A DNA stretch of 32,314 nucleotides from a virus: IMG/VR virus record IMGVR_UViG_3300025889_000538, positions 1-32,314 of that record. One strand, given 5' to 3'. The translations under genes were made by a program, and so were the position numbers. The notes below the pieces were generated by a model, which searched no databases, was not told where the DNA came from, and worked only from the letters and a program-made list of their open reading frames with translations. This document shows, in pieces, positions 25,448 to 32,314 of this stretch; within the stretch, counting starts at the first letter, position 1; every line of letters begins with the position of its first letter.

Positions 25448-26848
25448 TCACTGGTTCTGCAGGAGGCGGAAGCCGAGATCGTTCACGGAATCGAATCCGT
25501 GACGAGCGAAGCAGAACCATCCGCGCTGACCGGTCGGACGACCGTTGGTCGTTCCGAACAGATGCGGGATGAGCTCCACCGACATTCCGGCTCGCTGCGC
25601 GACCAGGAAGTTGCTGAAGTCGCCGACCACGAGGATGTTCGCGGCGCCGGTCGTGCCGGTGAACTCGGGCATGTAGTCGGTGGTCCGGATGGGACGACCG
25701 AACAACGTGCCGATGCCGCCAGCGGCGAGGTCGACGGTGTAGTACGCCTGGGCGGAACCGTCAGCGAACGAACGGATCTCGTTCTCGACGTCAGTGTTCA
25801 TCACCCAGGTCGCGTTGGCGCGGTAGCGCTCAGGGAGCGACTTCCACACCTTCAGGACGTCGGGAGCGGAGAACGCTCCGTCGGTGCCGACGACGACCTC
25901 GACGTTGGTGTTCGCGTCGAGAGCGGTGACGATGCCGGTCGGCTGCGAGCTGCCGGTTCCGCTGATGGTCGCGTTCGCAACCAGGTCGATGTAGCCCTGA
26001 TCGATGAGGCGACGCATCTCAGCGGCGAACGCCGGGTAGTCGTCGCCGACCTCGATCGAGTAAGGGATGAAACCGCGAGCGGTGTACACCGGGACGCTTG
26101 GCTGCGCGAGAGTCGGCGAGTCGTCGCTGACCTCGGTGCCTTCGCCGTCGTACGACCAGGACATGCCAGCGGAGCTGACGCCCTTCCACTCGTCAGTCGT
26201 GATGGTCACGACGCGAGCAAGGTCGAGAACGGGAGCGGCGGAAGCGCCAGAGGTGAGGATGATCGACGGGTCGATCAGGACGGGGATGCCGAAACCGCCA
26301 GCGGTGTCGGTGCCCTCGCTCATCGCGCGGTACTCGTCCAGGGCGCGAGCCTCATCAGCGGTGAACGCCGGATGCGACTGAGTGACGCCCTTCATGAACG
26401 CGGACCGGTACGCGTCGTTCTCGGTCAGCAGCAGTCGCTTGGCGATCTGCGTGCCGTCGCAGTTTCCGCTGCGGGTGTTGAGAAGACGGTCGAGGTGATC
26501 GCCGTTGCGAGCAGGAAGATTCTTGCCAGCCTTGTCGAGAACCGCGAGAGCGGCATCGCGAACCTGCTGACGCGAAGCGGTGCCGACGTTGATGTCGACC
26601 TCGGTGCGCTTCATGACCTGCGGCGCGTCGTGACCGGCGGCGCGCTCGACCACAGCGGTGCGAGCGGCAGCGATGCGAGCCTCGCGCTCTTCGAGAGCGT
26701 CGAACTCAACCTTGCGAGCCTCGTGCTCTTCGAGCAGCGATTCGAGAGCCGCGTCCTGCTCGGGCGTGATGTCGTCGGCTTCGGAAAGCTCGACGATCTG
26801 GGAACGCAGCTCTTCGAGCTGCTTGGAAAGATCGTCCTTCTTGGACAT
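25448..26848 (-). CDS. HK97-fold major capsid protein
   Basis: This 466-residue protein has an N-terminal delta domain (about 1-75: SKKDDLSKQLEELRSQIVEL and EEREARIAAARTAVVERAAG) that is a charged coiled coil, normally removed by the prohead protease. The capsid body follows, with hallmark blocks such as FGIPVLIDPSIILTSGASAA, IPYSIEVGDDYPAFAAEMRR, ATISGTGSSQPTGIVTALD and ILVVGDFSNFLVAQRAGMSV. These are the E-loop, spine-helix and A-domain signatures of HK97-fold capsids. The start is three bases after the protease stop with GAGTAACCC before the ATG. It forms the icosahedral head. Confidence 0.95.
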   Translation of the reverse strand: MSKKDDLSKQLEELRSQIVELSEADDITPEQDAALESLLEEHEARKVEFDALEEREARIAAARTAVVERAAGHDAPQVMKRTEVDINVGTASRQQVRDAALAVLDKAGKNLPARNGDHLDRLLNTRSGNCDGTQIAKRLLLTENDAYRSAFMKGVTQSHPAFTADEARALDEYRAMSEGTDTAGGFGIPVLIDPSIILTSGASAAPVLDLARVVTITTDEWKGVSSAGMSWSYDGEGTEVSDDSPTLAQPSVPVYTARGFIPYSIEVGDDYPAFAAEMRRLIDQGYIDLVANATISGTGSSQPTGIVTALDANTNVEVVVGTDGAFSAPDVLKVWKSLPERYRANATWVMNTDVENEIRSFADGSAQAYYTVDLAAGGIGTLFGRPIRTTDYMPEFTGTTGAANILVVGDFSNFLVAQRAGMSVELIPHLFGTTNGRPTGQRGWFCFARHGFDSVNDLGFRLLQNQ

Positions 26849-26851
26849 GGG

Positions 26852-28366
26852 TTACTCCTTCGAGTCGATGCCAGCGAGTCTGAGACGCGCCAAGCGTTGT
26901 GAACGTGATCGCGACGTGACGTGGACTTCGTCCGAGGTCGTGTCATCCGACGAGTGGATTTCATCCGGGTCGTCGATAGCGGCGAGCGACTCGATGTCGG
27001 TGCCGGTGGCCAGGATGCGAGCGATTTCGTCTCGCACCTCGGGATCTTTTAGAGCGTCAAGAGTCTGCCGTGATCGTACACCGACAGAGGTCTGTTCGTA
27101 CGCAGGGAAAACAACAGGACCGACTTCGTACAGTTCGATCTCGCGAATGGTTCGTTCTTCCATGCCGTCATCCCTGGATCGCGCCCAGTCTTCGTCAACG
27201 ACACGGAACCGGAACGACATTCCGGTGATACCTCCGTCGCGGATCGCGTCGCGAACAGGTTGCACCAACCAGTTATCCGACAGGCGAGCTTTGACGCGAA
27301 GTCCGTGATCGTCTTCGCTGATCGACGTGATGCGACCGAGCGGAATCGATCCGATCAACGGATGTGTCCCGTGATCGAACTGCAGTACAGGCATGCGCAT
27401 GCCGATGGTCCGTTTGAACGCACCTGGTGCGATCCGTTCACGGTACGCGCCCATGTAATCTTCGATTTCGGTCCACTGGTTGAACACAGCGCCGTAACCG
27501 TCAAGCGTCAAACCGTCTTCTGATTTAGCGACACGGAACTCCAGGTGGCGCACCAGGTTGTCGCGTTCCCGCATTTGCGGTTCAGCGATTTCTGCTATCG
27601 ACATGTTCTGACCTCGTTCAGCTTTGATTTGTTCAGCTTTGCGGGCGAACCATGATCGGGCAGGTTCAGGGTTCAACGGATTTATCCCCCAAAGATAATG
27701 CGCTACAGCGCCAGCGCCCGGCCATTCGTCAGCATTAGGATCGCTGTTTGACGGAGCGTCCAGGTCGACGTCGTGTCTCGCAGCCCACGCGTTAGCGCGA
27801 ACGATTTTGTCTTCGCTGATATTGCCGTCAGCCATATCGCGAGCTTCACGAATCGTTTTATCTGTGAGACCGTCGCCGCCGAAACCTTCAGCGCGAAGTT
27901 CGAGACCACGAGAAGCAGCGTCGCGAATATAGTCCGGCGGATCAGTGTCCACCTGGCGAGACGATTCAGACGTCGGTTCCGACAACGCGTCAACATCAAG
28001 AGAACCTGGTTGCGCTCGAGCTTCCTCGGTCATCCACCTGTTGCAGTAATAGTCGCCGCGAACATACTCGTCCCACAGATCGCACCAAGCCATGTCGCCT
28101 TGCACGTCGTTCTCGTTGTAATGCACGCAGTTGCCGCACGCTCTGCCTTCCGGCACGTCGTCCGATAACGCTGGTCGATAGTTGTCAGGAAGCTCGCGAG
28201 CTTCTGAACGTTCGCCGCCAGGTTCCACATCTTCAGCGATCGACAACGCGACCATCTGATCGATCGCGTCCTGTTTCGTCTGATGACAACCCATCACCTC
28301 GCCGTCGTCCTTGACGGTCGCCCAACCAGAACAGTCAGGGTTGTCGGATTCAATGAAGTACGGCAT
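26852..28366 (-). CDS. Multidomain prohead protease with N-terminal Cys-rich extension
   Basis: This 504-residue protein is nearly three times the usual prohead protease. Part 1 (about 1-50) is a short module with DCSGWATVKDDGEVMGCHQT. Part 2 (76-111) has four cysteines (C77, C80, C95, C108) and aromatics, like a HiPIP-type iron-sulfur or zinc module. Part 3 (146-250) is helical with a PGAGAVAHYLWG segment known from phage head proteins. Part 4 (about 270-440) is the HK97-type protease, with catalytic H332 (QFDHGTH) and S384 (TGMSFRF). An in-frame ATG at 27604 has GAGG upstream and would give the protease alone. The capsid follows three bases later. Confidence 0.85.
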   Translation of the reverse strand: MPYFIESDNPDCSGWATVKDDGEVMGCHQTKQDAIDQMVALSIAEDVEPGGERSEARELPDNYRPALSDDVPEGRACGNCVHYNENDVQGDMAWCDLWDEYVRGDYYCNRWMTEEARAQPGSLDVDALSEPTSESSRQVDTDPPDYIRDAASRGLELRAEGFGGDGLTDKTIREARDMADGNISEDKIVRANAWAARHDVDLDAPSNSDPNADEWPGAGAVAHYLWGINPLNPEPARSWFARKAEQIKAERGQNMSIAEIAEPQMRERDNLVRHLEFRVAKSEDGLTLDGYGAVFNQWTEIEDYMGAYRERIAPGAFKRTIGMRMPVLQFDHGTHPLIGSIPLGRITSISEDDHGLRVKARLSDNWLVQPVRDAIRDGGITGMSFRFRVVDEDWARSRDDGMEERTIREIELYEVGPVVFPAYEQTSVGVRSRQTLDALKDPEVRDEIARILATGTDIESLAAIDDPDEIHSSDDTTSDEVHVTSRSRSQRLARLRLAGIDSKE

Positions 28367-28373
28367 CAGTGTC

Positions 28374-28922
28374 TCAACTCGCTGGTTCGGCGATGTAATC
28401 GCCTGCGATATGGAAGTTGTCTGCTGTGGTCAGAGTAATCGGTTCACCTTGTTCAAATGGGAAGTCGTTCAATCGTTGACCTGACACGTCGGTGGTGAAG
28501 AGCCACAGATCGTTGTCTCCGGATGCGACATGCCCAGAGATGTGATATTGACGGCTCTCGCTCGCATCATGCAAACATCCTGCTCGCAGCATGACGCTTT
28601 GCGCCGAGTTGAACGGCAACGTCACATAATACTGACCAGTGCCGAACGACGTGATGTTGTCAAAATCCACCTGGACCTCAAAGTGGACGAGATCACCGAC
28701 ACGCACATACTGGCCGTAAAACAACGGATCACCGGTGAACGTCGGCTGAGTTCCAGACGTGCCACCACCCACCGTGTACGTCTCCGTTGTCGGTGCCGGT
28801 CCCTGCGGACCCGGAGCAGTAACCGTCACAGCATTATCAGACTGCGTAACCGAAACCGTGTTGTCAGACTCAACGACGACCGCCGAGTTCAGAGTCTCAC
28901 TAACACTGACCGTGTTGCTCAT
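28374..28922 (-). CDS. Structural/fibre-like protein with collagen-type stretch
   Basis: This 182-residue protein starts with a repetitive Val/Ser/Thr segment (MSNTVSVSETLNSAVVVESD) and a short collagen-like GPQGPAP (about 53-59). It continues as a beta-rich domain (YYVTLPFNSAQSVMLRAGCL, WLFTTDVSGQRLNDFPFEQG). This is the architecture of head fibres or decoration proteins. It overlaps the upstream gene by four bases (ATGA). I see no enzyme motif. Confidence 0.65.
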   Translation of the reverse strand: MSNTVSVSETLNSAVVVESDNTVSVTQSDNAVTVTAPGPQGPAPTTETYTVGGGTSGTQPTFTGDPLFYGQYVRVGDLVHFEVQVDFDNITSFGTGQYYVTLPFNSAQSVMLRAGCLHDASESRQYHISGHVASGDNDLWLFTTDVSGQRLNDFPFEQGEPITLTTADNFHIAGDYIAEPAS

Positions 28923-29269
28923 CTAGTGACCTCGCCACGGACAGTGAAGTTGCCCATCACCAACCGTTCAACCGTCGAACCGTTCACCAACTCCAAGTCG
29001 TACACATATCGGCCAGAATCAACATCAGCCATATCTGACGCAGCAACCGACAGAGTGATCGTGCCTTCCGCCCCACCCAACGTCATCCGATCATTCGACG
29101 TGGTGAGTTCCAACACCAACGTGTCGGTCGGTGTCAGATCACGCACCTGCATCCGTCCAGTCCAGCCAACCAACGAAACCGGATCGCCAGCAGAATCTTT
29201 CCAAGTGAACACCTGCGAATAGGTTGCACCCTGGTCAGCGACAATGTCGTATCCGCCTGCTAAAGCCAT
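28919..29269 (-). CDS. Beta-sandwich structural accessory protein
   Basis: This 116-residue protein begins MALAGGYDIVADQGATYSQV and continues FTWKDSAGDPVSLVGWTGRM, an N-terminal domain found in many phage baseplate (BppU-like) and head-fibre proteins. The rest is two-sheet in character (VLELTTSNDRMTLGGAEGTI, RYVYDLELVNGSTVERLVMG). Position between portal and protease suggests a virion surface or head-fibre anchor. It overlaps the portal stop (TGATG). Confidence 0.65.
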   Translation of the reverse strand: MALAGGYDIVADQGATYSQVFTWKDSAGDPVSLVGWTGRMQVRDLTPTDTLVLELTTSNDRMTLGGAEGTITLSVAASDMADVDSGRYVYDLELVNGSTVERLVMGNFTVRGEVTR

Positions 29270-30585
29270 CAGTTACCACCACCATCAGTTGCTGGTTCCT
29301 GATCCGGTGTCGGCGGCTGCAACTGCACCGAATACAAACCAGTGTGCTCCAACACCGTGTAGTTGCCGGACGTGACCGCCTGCACAACGCTGTCTGGTTG
29401 GAACCCCGCGCGAATCAACGACTCGATCGTCAACGCTTCACTAGATTTGATATCAGCAAGATCTTTCACGTCCTCCTGCAAGAACGCGACATCGCGATCG
29501 TCGTACCACAAACGCACAGACGGGTCAGGAAGATCAAGCAACGTTTCGAGCGCTCCAGCAGCCGCACGCCACAACGGTCGAATCGTTCCGTCAGCGAACC
29601 GGCGTCGAGCCGCAACATAGTTGCCAGAGTTCAACGACGAACCAGCCAAACCTTCGCTGATACCGAGATACGACGCAGGCACGCCTGCAGCAGCAGCGAT
29701 CCTGGTTTCACCCGCGCCCTGGACAGCTTTCAGATTCAACTGGTCGAAGTTCGCGCCGACAACCTTCACGTCAGCGCCACCGCCCAGATACAACGTCTTG
29801 AATGCTCGCTCCACGCCTTTATGTGACGCGTCCATCCGTTGCACAAACGTTTCGAACGCTTCCTTCGTGATCGACGGATCGAACGACACGACCATGTTCG
29901 GAGTCGCCGAGTTCCGCATAAACGCGTGCTTGTACTCTGACAGCTGATTATCAGCGCTCACGTCGTCCAACACCGTTGACAACCAGGTGCGACCGCGGAA
30001 CGGATGCAACGGATCAGGAATCGGCTTGAAGTGACAAATCTCGTCGGCAGGGAACATAGCGAGTTCTTGACCGAGATCGTCCATCACCGCGTAGCCGACC
30101 AGTTCGCGACCGTACGGTCGACCGGTCGTCACATCGTCAACATCAGCAGTCAACACCATCACGCGAGCCGGATCAAGGCGCACCAACTCGTCAGGAACAC
30201 CACGACCGCGACGCCGCACCCAATACGAGTTGCCGAACAAATCAACGTCGACAAGCATCTGTGACAACAGATCACCAGTGTTCGCGTTCATCCACGGGCG
30301 CTCGATCACAGCGAGTTCCGTGTTGCCAAACATGTTTCCAGGACGACCGTCGCGGAACGGTTGCCACTGGAACCGAACCTCGGAAAACACGAGCATGCGC
30401 GCGTGAATCGCTGCGGCAACAATCGGGTTCGCTTGACCTTGTAACGCGGTCAACTCGGTCGGATTCACGACCGGAGCGATGTACCGCTGACCGTTGTACG
30501 CAAACTTCTCGAACAGTCGCAGATAGTCGTTCCACGACAAACCGGCCTGACGAGTTTCTTGACGGCCGAAAAGGTTTGCCAACAT
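29269..30585 (-). CDS. Portal protein
   Basis: This 438-residue HK97-family portal protein forms the dodecameric ring at the head vertex through which DNA enters and leaves. Typical segments are NPIVAAAIHARMLVFSEVRF, DLLSQMLVDVDLFGNSYWVR and PYGRELVGYAVMDDLGQELA near the front, and the crown-side VGANFDQLNLKAVQGAGETR followed by AAAAGVPASYLGISEGLAGS. A Pro/Gln/Gly-rich disordered tail ends the protein. The ATG shares one base with the previous stop (TAATG). The gene follows the terminase with a tiny membrane protein between. Confidence 0.93.
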   Translation of the reverse strand: MLANLFGRQETRQAGLSWNDYLRLFEKFAYNGQRYIAPVVNPTELTALQGQANPIVAAAIHARMLVFSEVRFQWQPFRDGRPGNMFGNTELAVIERPWMNANTGDLLSQMLVDVDLFGNSYWVRRRGRGVPDELVRLDPARVMVLTADVDDVTTGRPYGRELVGYAVMDDLGQELAMFPADEICHFKPIPDPLHPFRGRTWLSTVLDDVSADNQLSEYKHAFMRNSATPNMVVSFDPSITKEAFETFVQRMDASHKGVERAFKTLYLGGGADVKVVGANFDQLNLKAVQGAGETRIAAAAGVPASYLGISEGLAGSSLNSGNYVAARRRFADGTIRPLWRAAAGALETLLDLPDPSVRLWYDDRDVAFLQEDVKDLADIKSSEALTIESLIRAGFQPDSVVQAVTSGNYTVLEHTGLYSVQLQPPTPDQEPATDGGGN

Positions 30586-30728
30586 TAGCTACGCTCCACC
30601 GCGACACCGAACAGAATCAATCCGACACCCGCAACAACGAACCCTGCGGACGGGGACGCAATGCCGGCACCTATACTGGACAACAATACACCGACAGCTT
30701 CAAGAACAAGTGCGACCGGTTTACGCAT
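30585..30728 (-). CDS. 47-residue two-helix membrane protein
   Basis: The product begins MRKPVALVLEAVGVLLSSIG and has two hydrophobic stretches (about 4-22 and 27-43) joined by a Ser/Pro turn, with a charged C-terminus. GGAG lies six bases before the ATG, in the eight-base gap after the terminase stop. A membrane protein between terminase and portal is unexpected. It might recruit packaging or superinfection functions to the membrane, but nothing in the sequence tells. Confidence 0.6.
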   Translation of the reverse strand: MRKPVALVLEAVGVLLSSIGAGIASPSAGFVVAGVGLILFGVAVERS

Positions 30729-30736
30729 GACCACTC

Positions 30737-32254
30737 CTAACCAAACGACGCCCACAGCTCTGCTGCAGGTTGAAACTCCGGACGACTGTTCGCCCGGTGA
30801 TACGCGATACACAACGCGACCGCCGCGTCGATCTTCCCGCGACTCTTACCTTTCGACAACGTGAACCCGGTCTCGTTCAACCTAGGAACCGCGTTCAACA
30901 CGTGAGCACCGAACGCAGGATCAGCATCATGCGTAATCTCACCGCGCTTCAACGCTTCAAACGTCGACCCGACAGCAGGCGTCATCCTGGCCAACGACTG
31001 CGGAATCTCAACCATCGGGAAACCTTCATCCAACAACATCTGTGCAGGCAAATCGAAAAACCGCGGGTCGAACGACACTTCACGCAAATCAAACCTGGCG
31101 CCAAGATCGCGAACCGTCTGCATCACATCAGCAACATCAAGACGACCGTCCTCCGTCGGATTCCACACTTTTGCTTGCGCATGCCAACGACCGTCGTCAC
31201 GTTGCTGCACCCAAACGATCGCAGTCGAATCATGCTTCAACGCGACGTCAACACCCACCCAGGTCGGTGCACCATCCACCATCTCGAAGGGATCTTCAAG
31301 CTCGTCCCACACTTTCTTGCCGTCGTCACCCAACCAACACTCGGTGCCCTCATGCCACTGACCAAGACGGAAGATACGGAAATGCGACTCAGGTGACATT
31401 TCGACCGCAGTCACAAGCGCGTTCTCGTTCATAAAACCTTCACCCAAAGCAGGGTTCGCTTTCAACCACTGCTCGCGATCACGCACATCGCACGACTCGT
31501 CCGCCGCATACTCTGTGAACCGGAAACCAGGCGGCAGATTCCCGTGCCGCACCCGTTCACGCATGTTGTACAACGCGTTGCGCTTATCGAACCCTGGCGT
31601 GCCGATACCGACAACCAACGACCGTGGACGCTTACCAGACGCCAACACCATCGACTCCCAACTGTCGACCGGCATGAACCCGATCTCGTCGACAATCCCA
31701 AGCGACATGTCCAAACCTTGCAAACCGTCCGGATCGTTCGACCTCGGAAACATCTCACCATGATTCAACGGCGTCACAATCTTCTGACCGCCGATAGCCG
31801 AATACACAAAACACCTGGACGACAACTCCCAGTTCTCCCGCAACATCGCCAACGCGACCCCGTACACCGACGTCACAGCCTGCTGCACCGTCGTAGCAAC
31901 CACCGGAATCTGCGGAGCACCAGACTCGTCCGGATCAAACAACGCCCACAAACCGAGCGCAGCCAGAAACGTCGACTTGCCGTTACCGCGACCGACAGAC
32001 ATAACAGCCGCCGTCACCTCGTCAGCCAGCACTTCTTCCAACCACTCTTTCTGGTACGCCGCAAGCTTCAACGGTTTGCCAGCGCCGTAACCTTTCGGCG
32101 ACGCGCAATACGTTTCGATGAAACGGATCGCTCGCGCGTGACGAGCTTTCACACGCCACTTCAACCAGGGACCAGGCGAATCGTTCTCAAGCTTCTTGCC
32201 TGCGTTCCTGTTTCCGCGCATCGAAGCGCCGATTTGTTCGTTGCGACTATTCAT
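30737..32254 (-). CDS. Terminase large subunit
   Basis: This 505-residue packaging ATPase-nuclease has Walker A GRGNGKST (about 88-95) and Walker B SLGIVDEIG (about 184-192, with the catalytic Glu). The nuclease domain is marked by VGVDVALKHDST (Asp near 336) and GKIDAAVAL near the C-terminus, giving the acidic metal site. Basic residues at the N-terminus (MNSRNEQIGASMRGNRNAGK) may contact DNA or the small subunit. It cuts concatemeric DNA and pumps it through the portal. No strong Shine-Dalgarno precedes ATG 32254, so translational coupling with the upstream gene is likely. Confidence 0.95.
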   Translation of the reverse strand: MNSRNEQIGASMRGNRNAGKKLENDSPGPWLKWRVKARHARAIRFIETYCASPKGYGAGKPLKLAAYQKEWLEEVLADEVTAAVMSVGRGNGKSTFLAALGLWALFDPDESGAPQIPVVATTVQQAVTSVYGVALAMLRENWELSSRCFVYSAIGGQKIVTPLNHGEMFPRSNDPDGLQGLDMSLGIVDEIGFMPVDSWESMVLASGKRPRSLVVGIGTPGFDKRNALYNMRERVRHGNLPPGFRFTEYAADESCDVRDREQWLKANPALGEGFMNENALVTAVEMSPESHFRIFRLGQWHEGTECWLGDDGKKVWDELEDPFEMVDGAPTWVGVDVALKHDSTAIVWVQQRDDGRWHAQAKVWNPTEDGRLDVADVMQTVRDLGARFDLREVSFDPRFFDLPAQMLLDEGFPMVEIPQSLARMTPAVGSTFEALKRGEITHDADPAFGAHVLNAVPRLNETGFTLSKGKSRGKIDAAVALCIAYHRANSRPEFQPAAELWASFG

Positions 32255-32266
32255 CGTTATTCACGT

Positions 32267-32314
32267 TCATGCATACACCAGGTTGGTTCGATCTGTCGGA
32301 AGAGTGTCTATGGC
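32267..32314 (-). CDS. C-terminal end of an upstream gene (partial)
   Basis: The minus strand is open from the right edge to a TGA at 32269-32267, giving the last 15 residues AIDTLPTDRTNLVYA. In the standard order this would be the small terminase subunit or an HNH gene, but the fragment is too short to tell. The rest of the gap up to 32254 holds a seven-codon frame (ATG 32270, TAG at 32249-32247) overlapping the terminase start. Confidence 0.4.
   Translation of the reverse strand, partial: AIDTLPTDRTNLVYA

Noticed and set aside
25499-26902. A 467-codon plus-strand open frame opposite the capsid gene
   Set aside because: The capsid protein on the other strand has clear HK97-fold blocks; the plus frame is a shadow with Val/Asp/Gly/Arg-biased, motif-free sequence.
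1-32314. tRNA genes, CRISPR arrays, integrase/att sites, insertion sequences
   Set aside because: No cloverleaf-like segments, no regularly spaced repeats, no recombinase motifs and no transposase were seen by eye. A covariance-model search would be decisive for tRNAs.

Overview
The window is almost entirely a tailed double-stranded DNA phage genome with siphovirus layout. Nearly every gene lies on the minus strand, so the map reads right to left: terminase, portal, head, tail, lysis, small accessory genes, then replication and nucleotide metabolism. A host in the Actinobacteria is inferred from three features: a small Cys/His protein of a type common in actinophages (10387-10593), an amidase whose C-terminal wall domain starts with an RVFDSR motif like the RVxDxR repeats of actinobacterial surface proteins, and hairpin terminators without clear U tracts. 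I see no integrase, excisionase or CI-type repressor, so a lytic lifestyle is likely. I found no tRNA, rRNA, CRISPR array or insertion sequence.

Layout in transcription order (minus strand). 32267-32314: C-terminal tail of an upstream gene. 30737-32254: large terminase. 30585-30728: small membrane protein. 29269-30585: portal. 28374-29269: two small structural proteins. 26852-28366: multidomain prohead protease. 25448-26848: major capsid. 23196-25341: a small basic-tailed protein, two GT-A glycosyltransferases and a class I methyltransferase, set inside the head module. 21537-23212: connector, tail terminator, a small protein and major tail protein. 21112-21521: tail-assembly chaperones joined by a canonical -1 slippery heptamer. 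20552-21112: gp10-like protein. 18243-20549: tape measure. 14704-18240: tail hub, fibre, fibre-assembly and glycine-rich adhesin genes. 13456-14704: amidase and two membrane proteins (lysis). 12190-13433: HTH protein and metallophosphoesterase.

9.3-12.1 kb is a regulatory and accessory zone. Two short plus-strand operons (9469-9854 and 11543-12057) run against the rest of the genome. Each starts at a divergent promoter region with shared sequence and ends at a nearly identical hairpin. One plus-strand gene appears to be transcribed without a leader.

108-9349 holds a Holliday-junction-resolvase-like nuclease, a secreted transglycosylase, a chain of tiny overlapping genes, a Cas4/RecB-like nuclease, an SSB-like protein, a diverged C5-cytosine methyltransferase, dCMP deaminase, a gp56-like dCTPase/dUTPase, a dNMP kinase, a thymidylate-synthase-family enzyme with dCMP-type active-site residues, a prim-pol/helicase, a 38-residue zinc ribbon and an HNH endonuclease. 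The consecutive block 2688-5976 matches the logic of the T4 5-hydroxymethyl-dCTP pathway in a phage of about 32 kb. Together with the two glycosyltransferases, it makes cytosine hypermodification the most interesting hypothesis here. The 3' end of the primase gene carries an iteron and palindrome cluster, and base skew appears to change sign across the window ends, which together suggest a replication origin. All functional calls come from reading motifs by eye; no database search was run.
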